Made by a program: the position numbers and the translations under genes
NCBI GenBank assembly: GCA_902599575.1
Contig: CACKFS010000002.1
Coordinates: 72,501 to 112,387 of the forward strand
Direction of reading: 5' to 3'
DNA length: 39,887 nt
DNA from: an uncultured Pelagibacteraceae bacterium
GTDB taxonomy: Bacteria; Pseudomonadota; Alphaproteobacteria; Pelagibacterales; Pelagibacteraceae
Notes under the pieces: generated by a model
Seen by the model: the letters and a program-made list of their open reading frames with translations, nothing else
Databases searched by the model: none
Told to the model about the DNA's origin: nothing
In this document: piece by piece, positions 1 through 8,265 of the stretch
Layout: each line of letters starts with the position of its first letter
How positions within the stretch are numbered: position 1 is the first letter of the stretch

Positions 1-1
1 C

Positions 2-520
2 ATATGGTTTACTGGAGTTTCTGGAGCAGGAAAAACTACGTTAGGAAAAAAATTTTTTAAAGTCTTAAAAAAAAAATCTCAGTCTTCTATTTTTATAGAC
101 GGAGACGAATTTAGATCAATATTTAAAAAAGATCTTAAATATTCGTTAAAAGATAGAGATAAAAATGCTTTCAGATTGACAAGACTTGTTCAATCTTTAT
201 CAAAACAAAAAATTAACATTGTTGTTGCTGCCAATCTAACTAGTTTTAAATATAGATCTTGGTGCAGAAAAAAAATTTCAAACTATTTTGAAATTTATAT
301 TAAAGCAAAAAAAACTTCACTCTTAAAAAGAGATTATAAAAAATTATATAAAAATGCAATACAGGGAAAAATTAAGAACGTTGTTGGTGTAGATCTACCA
401 TTTAATACCCCAAGAGGCTGTGATTTACATATTGAAAACAATCTTACTAAAAATGTACTTTATAAAAACATTGAACAAATTTTCAAAAGAATTGAAAAAT
501 CTAAAATTAAAATTTATTAA
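2..520 (+). CDS. APS-kinase (CysC)-like kinase, probable CDP-amidate kinase (5' partial)
   Basis: The frame is already open at base 2 and gives 172 visible residues. Visible residues 5-13 are a Walker A loop (GVSGAGKTT), 33-38 read DGDEFR, and a C-terminal stretch resembles the APS-kinase signature (KRDYKKLYKNAIQGKIKN, then GVDLPF). CysC proteins begin only a few residues before this loop, so little is missing. The family phosphorylates the 3'-OH of adenylyl sulfate. In Campylobacter the homologue Cj1415 instead phosphorylates CDP-amidate in MeOPN synthesis. I infer the latter role because the next genes encode the three preceding enzymes of that pathway. It converges on the neighbouring cytidylyltransferase gene, and the two stop codons abut at 520/521. 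The alternative is a true APS kinase making PAPS for the sulfotransferases in this window. No sulfate adenylyltransferase is seen here. Confidence 0.85.
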   Translation: MWFTGVSGAGKTTLGKKFFKVLKKKSQSSIFIDGDEFRSIFKKDLKYSLKDRDKNAFRLTRLVQSLSKQKINIVVAANLTSFKYRSWCRKKISNYFEIYIKAKKTSLLKRDYKKLYKNAIQGKIKNVVGVDLPFNTPRGCDLHIENNLTKNVLYKNIEQIFKRIEKSKIKIY

Positions 521-1228
521 TTATAAATATTTTTCTGCAATAATTTTGTCTTTAATATTATCAATTTCAAACCAATATCTAGAAGTTTTGAAATATTTTA
601 GATTAATAATTCTATTTTGAATTGCGCTATTTAAAAATGATGTCATATCAATTTTTTTATTATCCAAATTTATAAAAAATTTATGAAGTTTAATAAAATC
701 TTCATACTTAATTTTTATTAAGCCCATAAACTGTAAGTTAGGCCTTAAATCTAAAATTTTACCCCCAATAGATAAAATTTTATCTTTATTAATTAATACA
801 TCTTCAGCATCTTTATTAATTTTATTTTCATTCATTCTTTTTTTCCATAGAGAAAGCCACTTTTTGTTAAGTGGAATATGGGTTTTTTTTATTTTAATCA
901 TTTTGTTAATTATTTTATGATCAAAAATTATATCACTATAAGAAACTACGATGTCTTGTTTAATATAATTTTTTGCACAAAAGAGAGAGTATACCATATT
1001 AGTTGATAGATATTTGTTGTTTTTAATTTTTTTTAATTTTGGGTATTTTTTATTAACTAAAGCAGATTTGTATCCAGTTAAAATAATTGTTTGATTAAAT
1101 TTTTTAAAATTTTCTGACATATAATCTATAATTGGTTTTGATCTCACTTTTATTAAACATTTAGGAATTCTCTCTGTTAACTTTTTAAGTCTAGAACCTC
1201 TTCCAGAAGCTAATATAATTAATTGCAT
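521..1228 (-). CDS. Nucleotidyltransferase, probable CTP:phosphoglutamine cytidylyltransferase (Cj1416-like)
   Basis: This is a 235-residue single-domain NTP transferase. It starts with MQLIILASGRGSRL, the sugar-nucleotidyltransferase loop, followed by PKCLIKV, and SYSD is the likely metal-binding Asp region. A longer frame opens at 1321, but its 31 extra residues precede the conserved N-terminus and overlap the upstream gene, so the ATG at 1228 is preferred. It sits 1 bp downstream of the amidotransferase gene on the same strand. By itself the family could activate phosphocholine or a sugar phosphate. The neighbouring glutamine kinase-like and class I amidotransferase genes match the Campylobacter MeOPN cluster, where this family couples L-glutamine phosphate to CTP. 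The fold is secure; the substrate is inferred from context. Confidence 0.85.
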   Translation of the reverse strand: MQLIILASGRGSRLKKLTERIPKCLIKVRSKPIIDYMSENFKKFNQTIILTGYKSALVNKKYPKLKKIKNNKYLSTNMVYSLFCAKNYIKQDIVVSYSDIIFDHKIINKMIKIKKTHIPLNKKWLSLWKKRMNENKINKDAEDVLINKDKILSIGGKILDLRPNLQFMGLIKIKYEDFIKLHKFFINLDNKKIDMTSFLNSAIQNRIINLKYFKTSRYWFEIDNIKDKIIAEKYL

Positions 1229-1229
1229 A

Positions 1230-1832
1230 TTATTTAATGTAGGAATAAAAGTTTTTAAAAAAATAAATTTGCTTTTTAATTTCTTTAATCTCTCGTTCTG
1301 GATGCCAAATAACACCACCAATTTTTTGGTTCCTTATCTTAAAACATTCTATACTGTCATCGTTTGCAAGAATAAGTTTTTCAATACTTTTAGATTCTGA
1401 AAAATTAATTTTAAAATTATGATAAGATTTTACAAAATTAAATTTAATATTTATTTTTGATAAATTTTTTAATTTGTGTGAGCCAACGTGACTTACATCT
1501 TTTGAAAGTTTTAATTTATTTTTCATTGCTATAAAATGTCCACCATGGCAAATTCCAATTAAAGGTGTACGAGTTTGTTTTGCTTTCTTAAAAAAGTAAT
1601 CATCAAATTTTGATCTATAAATGTCATTTTTTTTTTTTGAAAATTTTAGAATAGAATTTCCTCCACTTAAAATTATTAAGTTATATTTTTTATTAATTTC
1701 AAAATTACACGAAATATCTATTAAACAATTTTTAAAACAATTTTTTAAAAATTTAATCAATTTACTTTCTACTGCGAATTCTACTTGATTTTTATGTCTT
1801 ATTATAATTTTTGGTATAACTATTATTTTCAT
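1230..1832 (-). CDS. Class I glutamine amidotransferase-like hydrolase, probable gamma-glutamyl-CDP-amidate hydrolase (Cj1417-like)
   Basis: The 200-residue protein has the complete class I amidotransferase triad: a nucleophile elbow GICHGGH with Cys95, and WHPER with His177 and Glu179. There is no synthetase domain, so it is a stand-alone hydrolase as in the gamma-glutamyl-GABA hydrolase/Cj1417 group. In the MeOPN pathway this family removes glutamate from gamma-glutamyl-CDP-amidate, leaving CDP-amidate. Its ATG overlaps the upstream kinase stop by 4 bp (ATGA on the minus strand) and its stop lies 1 bp before the cytidylyltransferase start, so the three are almost certainly co-translated. 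The triad is seen directly. The exact substrate rests on the conserved neighbourhood. Confidence 0.87.
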   Translation of the reverse strand: MKIIVIPKIIIRHKNQVEFAVESKLIKFLKNCFKNCLIDISCNFEINKKYNLIILSGGNSILKFSKKKNDIYRSKFDDYFFKKAKQTRTPLIGICHGGHFIAMKNKLKLSKDVSHVGSHKLKNLSKINIKFNFVKSYHNFKINFSESKSIEKLILANDDSIECFKIRNQKIGGVIWHPEREIKEIKKQIYFFKNFYSYIK

Positions 1833-4138
1833 TTAATAGTTTCTAATTTATTTGAGATAGGATTTAAGTAAACGGTTTTTGCTTTGCAAACTTTCTCAAA
1901 AATAGCATTACCTACCCCAATAGCTGCTGGCAATCCTAATTCTGCACATCTTATAGACATATGTGAGTTTGCACCCCCAAATTTTGTAATTAAACCACCA
2001 ATTTCATGGTTAAAAATAAAATCGTAGCCAGGGTCTGCGCTTGCAATGCAAACTATTTTACCTTTTAAATTTTTTATTTCATTTTTTGAAAATTTTACTA
2101 AATCAAGTGAAACAGGTTTACTGCCTATGAAATTTATTTTATTTGATTTTTCAAAAAAAGAATAAATATCTGATGGATTGCAAATAATTTCTGGCAAAAT
2201 TATTCTTTTATTAAATTCATAAATTCTTTTATTATTCTCAATATTTTTTAAAAACTTAATTTTTAAATCTTCATAGTCTAAATTATAATAGAGTTCAGTT
2301 ATGGTATTAAGGTCTAAATAGCTTAGTTCTGAATTATTTATTTTTAGTCTTTTACTTAATTTTTTTAGTAACTGGAAAATGTGGTCAATACTTTTCGTAA
2401 AGACATATTTTGAATATTCTCTAAATTTGATACTGTTTTTAATAAAATTTATAAATTCAGAAAAATTAAAATCAAATTTGTTAAGTATTAAAAAAGTTCT
2501 AATTTTTTTCTTTTGTAATGTGTTAAATAAAAAATTATTTTTTTTATGAATCTTTACGCTTTTTTTTTGATTTTTAAAATAATTTTTATATCCATCTCTA
2601 TAATTTTTTGAGGAAATTTCATAAGTATCAGGTCTTAGATGTCCATATTTCTTTAAAAATTTTTTCTTTGGTAAATTGTTTTTATCTGCCAACATTTCAG
2701 ATGTTATAGTTTTGATCCCAGCTAAAAACTTTGCTTTATCAGATTTAGTTATAATTTTTTCATCTACAAAAGAATTTAAAATTTCTATTGCAATAAATCC
2801 ACATCTTGCAAGTCCAGCAAAACTATATGTTCCATATCTTTTGCAATCCTCACTTAACCAATAAATTTTGTCAATTTCATACATTTTGGAATTCACAATT
2901 TGATTTTGTTTTTTTGTTAGTATATCGATGTTTTTTTTATAATAATTGAATTGACTAAAAACTTTTGTATTAATATCTTTTAAACTATTAATAATTTTTG
3001 TTATGTCTTTATTTTTAAAATTATATTTTTTTAATTGTTGAAGTTTTTTTTTTGTTGATAATGAATAGCAAGTAAATAAAAGTTCAAATTCAATTTTGTC
3101 ATGAAGATTTGTATTTTTTTTAAACTTATTTAAGTAGTAATTTAGTAATTTTTTAGCCAATTCATCATCAAGTAACCTTGGTATCCATGAATTAAAATCA
3201 ACTCTTATATCAATAAATGGTGTACCAAAAAAATTTGTCATTAAATGGTTTGATGTTACATCTCTAAAACCTAAATCTTTTCTATTTAAAGCCCAGACAT
3301 GATCAGTTATTAGCTCCCTGTATAAAGATGTGGATAGAGGTTTTGGTTTAGTTCCAATTATTTCTGCTGGATTCCAGTCTGGCATTACACCAAAAAAACT
3401 TGTATGACCAATCAGATTATTACTTTTTATTTTTAATTTCTTGATTTTTTTTTCTAATTTTTTAAGGGCCAACTTATAAGCGTCAATATTTACTTTTTTA
3501 TTTTGTAAATTTTTAATATGTCTTACTTGAAATAAATAAATTTTTTTTTTTTTAACCCCAAATTCTATGTCTAGATTTTCGCTTCTAAATTTAATTTCAA
3601 GTTCTTTAGCGAGTAATATCAATTTTTTAAAAATTAAGTCTTTAGGCTTAATTGGTGATTTTTTGAAATACACATAGTTTTCAGAATTTTCTTTACCAGA
3701 TGTGATAGCTGATGTGTCAGATCCTTTGTGATAATTAATTATGTAATATGGCGATTTGTTTTTTAAATCACATGTGGTTATTACCCCAGACATCTCAGTT
3801 TTATCAATCATCTCCTGAATTAATATTTCATTTTTTGGATTTTTAAATTTTTTGTAAGAAGAGATTACTTTTTTAATTTTTTTTAAAAGATCTTCAGAAT
3901 TTTTTGGATCAACATTTGGTATACTTTCAAAATATCCAGCGAAAGAATGATTTTTGTTATCTTCAAAAATAGTTGAAGATCTAATGATTACACCTGAATT
4001 AAATTCTTTTTTGATTTTAGCCAAACATTCTTTTTTATTTTTTTCAAATTTTTCTACATTAAAAAAAATCAATTTTGGAACTTTGGCATATTTGACTTTT
4101 ATTTTTGAAAGAGTTTTAGCCTTAGTTTCTAATTTCAT
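1829..4138 (-). CDS. PEP-synthase-like L-glutamine kinase (Cj1418-like)
   Basis: This 769-residue protein is built like pyruvate phosphate dikinase. The N-terminal ATP-grasp region contains IIRSS, a following ED pair and SFAGYFES. A long middle region contains DWNPAEIIGTKPKPLS and RVDFNSWIPRL. The C-terminal swivelling phospho-histidine domain contains GGANSHMSIR, with His726 as the expected phospho-carrier. The middle DWNPAE...KPKPL region is, from memory, typical of the Cj1418 glutamine kinase group rather than of pyruvate/water dikinases. Cj1418 uses ATP to phosphorylate the amide nitrogen of L-glutamine, the committed step of phosphoramidate synthesis. It starts 3 bp after the methyltransferase-like gene and overlaps the amidohydrolase by 4 bp. 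Another nucleotide-dependent kinase activity remains possible, but the three partner genes make glutamine kinase the best reading. Confidence 0.88.
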   Translation of the reverse strand: MKLETKAKTLSKIKVKYAKVPKLIFFNVEKFEKNKKECLAKIKKEFNSGVIIRSSTIFEDNKNHSFAGYFESIPNVDPKNSEDLLKKIKKVISSYKKFKNPKNEILIQEMIDKTEMSGVITTCDLKNKSPYYIINYHKGSDTSAITSGKENSENYVYFKKSPIKPKDLIFKKLILLAKELEIKFRSENLDIEFGVKKKKIYLFQVRHIKNLQNKKVNIDAYKLALKKLEKKIKKLKIKSNNLIGHTSFFGVMPDWNPAEIIGTKPKPLSTSLYRELITDHVWALNRKDLGFRDVTSNHLMTNFFGTPFIDIRVDFNSWIPRLLDDELAKKLLNYYLNKFKKNTNLHDKIEFELLFTCYSLSTKKKLQQLKKYNFKNKDITKIINSLKDINTKVFSQFNYYKKNIDILTKKQNQIVNSKMYEIDKIYWLSEDCKRYGTYSFAGLARCGFIAIEILNSFVDEKIITKSDKAKFLAGIKTITSEMLADKNNLPKKKFLKKYGHLRPDTYEISSKNYRDGYKNYFKNQKKSVKIHKKNNFLFNTLQKKKIRTFLILNKFDFNFSEFINFIKNSIKFREYSKYVFTKSIDHIFQLLKKLSKRLKINNSELSYLDLNTITELYYNLDYEDLKIKFLKNIENNKRIYEFNKRIILPEIICNPSDIYSFFEKSNKINFIGSKPVSLDLVKFSKNEIKNLKGKIVCIASADPGYDFIFNHEIGGLITKFGGANSHMSIRCAELGLPAAIGVGNAIFEKVCKAKTVYLNPISNKLETIK

Positions 4139-4141
4139 TTT

Positions 4142-4948
4142 CTAAGTATTATAATGAAATCTTATTTGTTCACGATTTAATCTTCCAAGAGGTTTTTCAT
4201 CTAAAATTAAAAAATATTGATCGTGTTTAAAATTTTCAATTGATATCCAATTTCTTTGAAGATTATTTAAAAGGAATCTGTAATTCGACGTTCTACCATC
4301 AATTATGATTATAGTTCCAGGTTTTAAAAAACTTTCTATCTTTAAAATGTCACACGACATAGGCATAAAATCTGGGTGAGCAGTTGAAATGCCATTTATA
4401 CTGCCTTTAACATTAAATAAGCTGGGACCATCTAAATAAATTAGATCGGGATTTATTAAAGGTAATTTTTTATATTCCGTACATATTCTTCCATTAAATT
4501 TTGTCATTATAACAGGTGAAAATTTAATTTTTGTAACTGCATTTTCAGAGTGATTTAATATTTTTTTAGTCGAAGAAATATAATTATTAAAATTATCAAC
4601 TGCATGTATTTCAAAAGGATTATTAAATCTTAATTTCTTTACTTTATTAATGAATTTATATTTATTGTGTAAAAGGGCATTAGCAAATATTTTTGTCGAC
4701 CATCCAATACCAAATTCTAGAATAGTAACTCTTTTATAATTTATAACAATTTGATGCAATCTATATAAGTCATCTAACTCAGGCCCAAATTGTTTAATAT
4801 TTTTTTTTGAAATGTGTTCATTAGAAAAAGGGTTATTTTTTTTTTTTATTAAACTAACTTCTTTTTCATTTTTGAAAATTCCATGTTTAATAAAATAGGA
4901 TATAAGTTGTTTTTCAGAACGAGAGATAAAATCAGGTTTGAATTTCAT
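4142..4948 (-). CDS. Class I SAM methyltransferase-like protein heading the phosphoramidate operon
   Basis: The 268-residue soluble protein has a Rossmann-type motif I (ILEFGIGWSTKIFA, about residues 75-88), a later acidic strand DLIYLDGPS, and a C-terminal strand PGTIIIIDGRT. This is the pattern of small class I methyltransferase-like proteins in glycan islands. I cannot assign a family. It is the first gene of the minus-strand operon, 3 bp before the glutamine kinase-like gene. The Campylobacter MeOPN locus also carries methyltransferase genes beside its kinase, so an O-methylation role for the phosphoramidate is plausible, but this is inference from position. No Shine-Dalgarno sequence is obvious, and the start is the first ATG of the frame. 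Confidence 0.7.
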   Translation of the reverse strand: MKFKPDFISRSEKQLISYFIKHGIFKNEKEVSLIKKKNNPFSNEHISKKNIKQFGPELDDLYRLHQIVINYKRVTILEFGIGWSTKIFANALLHNKYKFINKVKKLRFNNPFEIHAVDNFNNYISSTKKILNHSENAVTKIKFSPVIMTKFNGRICTEYKKLPLINPDLIYLDGPSLFNVKGSINGISTAHPDFMPMSCDILKIESFLKPGTIIIIDGRTSNYRFLLNNLQRNWISIENFKHDQYFLILDEKPLGRLNREQIRFHYNT

Positions 4949-5033
4949 TTTATATGTATAGCCAAATTGACAAATTTTAATTATAAACCATATTAAATAT
5001 TAAACAAAAATTATATAAATTAATTAAAAATAA
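4949..5033. promoter_or_regulatory. Divergent intergenic region between phosphoramidate and nonulosonate operons
   Basis: These 85 bp separate two operons transcribed outward, so promoters for both strands are expected here. The DNA is almost pure A+T, so -10-like hexamers are everywhere and I cannot pick one. No operator-like repeat or riboswitch is evident. Confidence 0.4.
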
Positions 5034-6050
5034 ATGTCAAAAATAAGACAAGTGTTAGTAACTGGAGCATCTGGTTTTATAGGATCCCATCTGGTTGAAT
5101 TATTATTAAAAAAAAAATTAAAAGTTAAAGCTTTTGTTAAGTACAGCTCAAGCAGTGATATAAATTGGTTAAAAAATATAGATAGCCTTAAAAACAAAAA
5201 TCTAAAAATTATATATGGTGATATAAGAGATTACGACTCCATTAATAACGCCCTAGATAAGTGTGACGCCGTTATAAATCTTGCTGCAATGATTTCTGTA
5301 CCATATTCATTTAAAAATCCGCAAAGCTTTGTTGACACCAATGTTTATGGTGCTTTAAATTTATTCAGAGCTTGCAAAAATAGAAAAAAAAAAATAAAAA
5401 AAATTATCCAAATTTCATCAAGTGAAGTATATGGAAATATTTTAAGATCAGGAAAAAAAATTTTAAAGGAAAGCGATATCTTAAACGCTGAATCTCCTTA
5501 TGCAGCATCAAAAATAGCCGCCGATCATTTAAGTTTAACTATGTTTAAAGAACATGATCTTCCAATAACAATTGCAAGACCTTTTAATACTTTTGGGCCA
5601 AGACAGTCATTAAGAGCCGTTATTCCAACTATAATTACCCAGATTATAAAAAGTGATAAAATAATTGTTGGAAATGTTAAAACTAGTAGAGATTTTCTGT
5701 ATGTAAAAGATAATGTAAAAGCTTTGTACAACATTTTAAATACAAAAAAAACTGAGGGGAAAGTGTACAATATAGCAACCCAACATAGCACTGAGATATC
5801 TAAGGTAATTGAAATTTTAAAAGATAATACAAAAAAAAAATTGATAATTAAAAAAAATAAAAATCGATTTAGAAAAAGTGAAGTTTACAAGCTTTTAGGG
5901 TCTAACAGAAAAATAATTAAAGACACAAATTGGCGACCCGAGTTTTCAGGTTCAAGCGGCTTTAAAAAAGCTCTAATAGAAACCTACAATTGGTTTTTAG
6001 ATCCAAATAATATTTCTTTATACAAAGATATTTCGAAATATCATATATAA
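5034..6050 (+). CDS. legB: GDP-sugar 4,6-dehydratase, LegB-like
   Basis: This 338-residue extended SDR has the nucleotide-binding loop GASGFIG (11-17), the dehydratase triad region SSSEVYG with Glu131, and YAASK with Tyr156 and Lys160. Segments such as VKAFVKYSSSSDINWL, ARPFNTFGPRQS and AVIPTIITQII are characteristic of LegB, the first enzyme of CMP-legionaminic acid synthesis. LegB makes GDP-4-keto-6-deoxy-GlcNAc from GDP-GlcNAc. The GDP substrate fits the CBS-fused PtmE-type nucleotidyltransferase three genes downstream. It is the first gene of the plus-strand operon and its stop abuts the neuB ATG. UDP-GlcNAc 4,6-dehydratase is the main alternative, but the sequence signature favours LegB. 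Confidence 0.88.
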   Translation: MSKIRQVLVTGASGFIGSHLVELLLKKKLKVKAFVKYSSSSDINWLKNIDSLKNKNLKIIYGDIRDYDSINNALDKCDAVINLAAMISVPYSFKNPQSFVDTNVYGALNLFRACKNRKKKIKKIIQISSSEVYGNILRSGKKILKESDILNAESPYAASKIAADHLSLTMFKEHDLPITIARPFNTFGPRQSLRAVIPTIITQIIKSDKIIVGNVKTSRDFLYVKDNVKALYNILNTKKTEGKVYNIATQHSTEISKVIEILKDNTKKKLIIKKNKNRFRKSEVYKLLGSNRKIIKDTNWRPEFSGSSGFKKALIETYNWFLDPNNISLYKDISKYHI

Positions 6051-7112
6051 ATGAAAACAAAACCTTTCTTAAAAATAGGCAAAAGATTAATTGGTGAAAG
6101 CTATTTACCTATTGTGATTGTAGAACTGGGAATAAATCACAATGGGAACCTAAGTCTGGCAAAAAAATTAATCACAACTGCAAAAAAAATGGGTGCTGAG
6201 ATAATTAAACATCAAACTCACATTCCAAGTGATGAGATGAGCTTAGAGGCAAAAAAAATAATACCAGTTCATACTAATGAAAATATCTATGATATAATTA
6301 GTAAATCATCGCTTTCATTAGAAAAAGAAATCAAATTACAAGAATTCACAAAAAAAAAAAAATTAATATTTATAAGCACTCCTTTTTCAAGAGATGCCGC
6401 TAATAGATTAAATAAAATGAAAGTACCAGCTTTTAAAATCGGCTCAGGAGAGTGTAACAATTATCCGTTGATAGAACATATCTGCAAATTTAAAAAACCT
6501 ATTATATTAAGCACTGGAATGAATGATCTCGAGTCGATTGCCAAAGCTGTAAAAATAATTGAGAAAAATAAGATAAAATATGCGTTACTGCATTGTACAA
6601 ACTTATATCCTACACCAAGTAAGCTAATAAGATTAAATGCAATAGATGAATTAAGAAAAAAATTCCCAAAAGCAGTGCTTGGATTATCTGATCACACTCC
6701 TAACAATTATACGAGTTTTGCTGCGTTAGGAAAGGGTGTTTCTATAATAGAAAAACATTTTATAGATCACAGAAAAAGAATAGGTCCAGATATTTCAGCC
6801 TCAATAGATAAACTTCAACTAAAAGAATTGATAAAAGGATCAAAAGAAATTTTTGAAGCTTTACCTGGGAAAAAAATACCAGTAAAACAAGAACAATCAA
6901 CAGCACAGTTTGCATTCGCTTCAGTTGTATCCAATAAAAAAATATTTGCAGGCGATAGACTTAGTAGTAAAAATATTTGGGTTAGGAGACCAGGAACAGG
7001 TGATTTTATGGCAAGAGATTTAAAAAAATTATATGGCAAAAAAGTTTTTTCTAATATTAAAAATAATGTCCAAATTAAAGTGTCACATTTAAGAAATGGA
7101 AAAAAAAATTAA
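6051..7112 (+). CDS. neuB: Nonulosonate (sialic/legionaminic acid) synthase, NeuB/LegI-like
   Basis: The 353-residue protein condenses an N-acetyl sugar with phosphoenolpyruvate to a nine-carbon nonulosonate. Visible are the TIM-barrel signature VELGINHNGN (Glu25), the FKIGSGE strand, and the metal-ligand regions LSDHT and EKHF (His near 215 and 236). A C-terminal antifreeze-like SAF domain (about 283-350) contains RRPGTGDF. Length and two-domain order are normal for NeuB. It directly follows legB and overlaps the next gene by 17 bp. The choice between sialic, legionaminic and pseudaminic acid cannot be made from this protein alone. LegB and PtmE in the operon favour a legionaminic-type product. 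Confidence 0.93.
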   Translation: MKTKPFLKIGKRLIGESYLPIVIVELGINHNGNLSLAKKLITTAKKMGAEIIKHQTHIPSDEMSLEAKKIIPVHTNENIYDIISKSSLSLEKEIKLQEFTKKKKLIFISTPFSRDAANRLNKMKVPAFKIGSGECNNYPLIEHICKFKKPIILSTGMNDLESIAKAVKIIEKNKIKYALLHCTNLYPTPSKLIRLNAIDELRKKFPKAVLGLSDHTPNNYTSFAALGKGVSIIEKHFIDHRKRIGPDISASIDKLQLKELIKGSKEIFEALPGKKIPVKQEQSTAQFAFASVVSNKKIFAGDRLSSKNIWVRRPGTGDFMARDLKKLYGKKVFSNIKNNVQIKVSHLRNGKKN

Positions 7113-8265
7113 AGTAGCTTTTTTTTCGGCCAATAGAGCTGAATATAGTTTAATAAGACCATTTATAAAAAAATTCTCTAATAATAATAAATTTAAAGTA
7201 GATTTTATTATAAGCGGATCTCACCTTGATCAAAAATTTGGAAGAAGTTTTGATGAAATAAAATTAGATAAAATAAAAAATATTCATAAAATTGTCATTT
7301 CATTAAATACAAACAAATTAATAAATACAGTAAACTATTTTAATTTACTTCAAAAAAGACTCTCTAAAGTGATAAATAAAATTAATCCAGATATTGTTTT
7401 TATCTCATCAGATCGTTTCGAGACAATGTCTTTTGCTATTACATCTTACTTAATGAAAATACCGATAATACATTATGAAGGTGGAGATATTACTGAGGGC
7501 GGTGCTTTAGATGATAACATACGTCACGCAATTACAAAGTTGTCTAATATTCATCTAACATCAAATTTAGACTCCTTAAAAAGATTAATAAAAATGGGTG
7601 AAGAAAAATGGAGATGTATAAATATTGGCTATAGTCCAATTGCATTAATTAATAAAAGTCATTTCAATTTAAAGAAAATTTCAAAAATATATAATTTACA
7701 TGAGGATAAGACATTACTATTGTTTACTTTTCATCCATTGGTACTAGAAAAAAATAAATTTGAAAATGAATTATATAACACCTTCAAAGCACTGAGTTTA
7801 CTTGAGGAAAAAAAATTCCAGATAATTATTACATATCCTAACTTTGATCCTGGATATGAAAGGATAGTTACTGAGATAAAAAAAATTGAATCTAAGAAAA
7901 AAAATGTAAAGGTTTATAAAAATTTAGGAAGTTTTAATTATCACGGCCTGCTTTATTATATGGAAAAAAAAGGTAGAGGTGCTTGTGTAGGCAATTCATC
8001 AAGTGGGATCAAAGAAACAATTATTTTTAATGTGCCTACTGTTAATATAGGTCAAAGACAAAAATCTAGGCTTAAACCTTCAAACGTTATTAATGTTGAA
8101 CCAAATTACACTAAAATTTTATCAATACTAAATAAACTTACCTATTCAAAAAAAAAAAATTACCGAAACCCATATCAATTAACAAAAAACTACCATAATC
8201 TAATAAATAAAATTAGATTGATTACTAAAAATAAGTCATTCAGTGAAAAAAAATGCAAATTATAA
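7096..8265 (+). CDS. neuC: UDP/GDP-N-acetylhexosamine 2-epimerase, hydrolysing (NeuC/LegG-like)
   Basis: This 389-residue GT-B-fold protein matches hydrolysing sugar-nucleotide 2-epimerases. It starts with FFSANRAEYSLIRPF and contains SDRFETMS, the family hallmark HYEGGDITEGG followed by RHAITK, and a late VGNSSSGIKE loop that binds the nucleotide diphosphate. NeuC/LegG releases NDP and gives the free 2-epimerised sugar used by NeuB. The ATG lies inside the end of neuB (17 bp overlap) and the end overlaps the next gene by 13 bp, indicating tight translational coupling. Length is normal and no key segment appears missing. Confidence 0.93.
   Translation: MEKKIKVAFFSANRAEYSLIRPFIKKFSNNNKFKVDFIISGSHLDQKFGRSFDEIKLDKIKNIHKIVISLNTNKLINTVNYFNLLQKRLSKVINKINPDIVFISSDRFETMSFAITSYLMKIPIIHYEGGDITEGGALDDNIRHAITKLSNIHLTSNLDSLKRLIKMGEEKWRCINIGYSPIALINKSHFNLKKISKIYNLHEDKTLLLFTFHPLVLEKNKFENELYNTFKALSLLEEKKFQIIITYPNFDPGYERIVTEIKKIESKKKNVKVYKNLGSFNYHGLLYYMEKKGRGACVGNSSSGIKETIIFNVPTVNIGQRQKSRLKPSNVINVEPNYTKILSILNKLTYSKKKNYRNPYQLTKNYHNLINKIRLITKNKSFSEKKCKL

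Noticed and set aside
176..520. Start of the first gene at the ATG at 176
   Set aside because: The frame is open and encodes the Walker A loop and DGD motif upstream, so the gene begins before the window.
521..1321. Longer 266-residue start for the cytidylyltransferase
   Set aside because: The extra 31 residues precede the conserved loop start and would overlap the amidohydrolase gene by 92 bp; the ATG at 1228 fits the 1-bp gap and family length.
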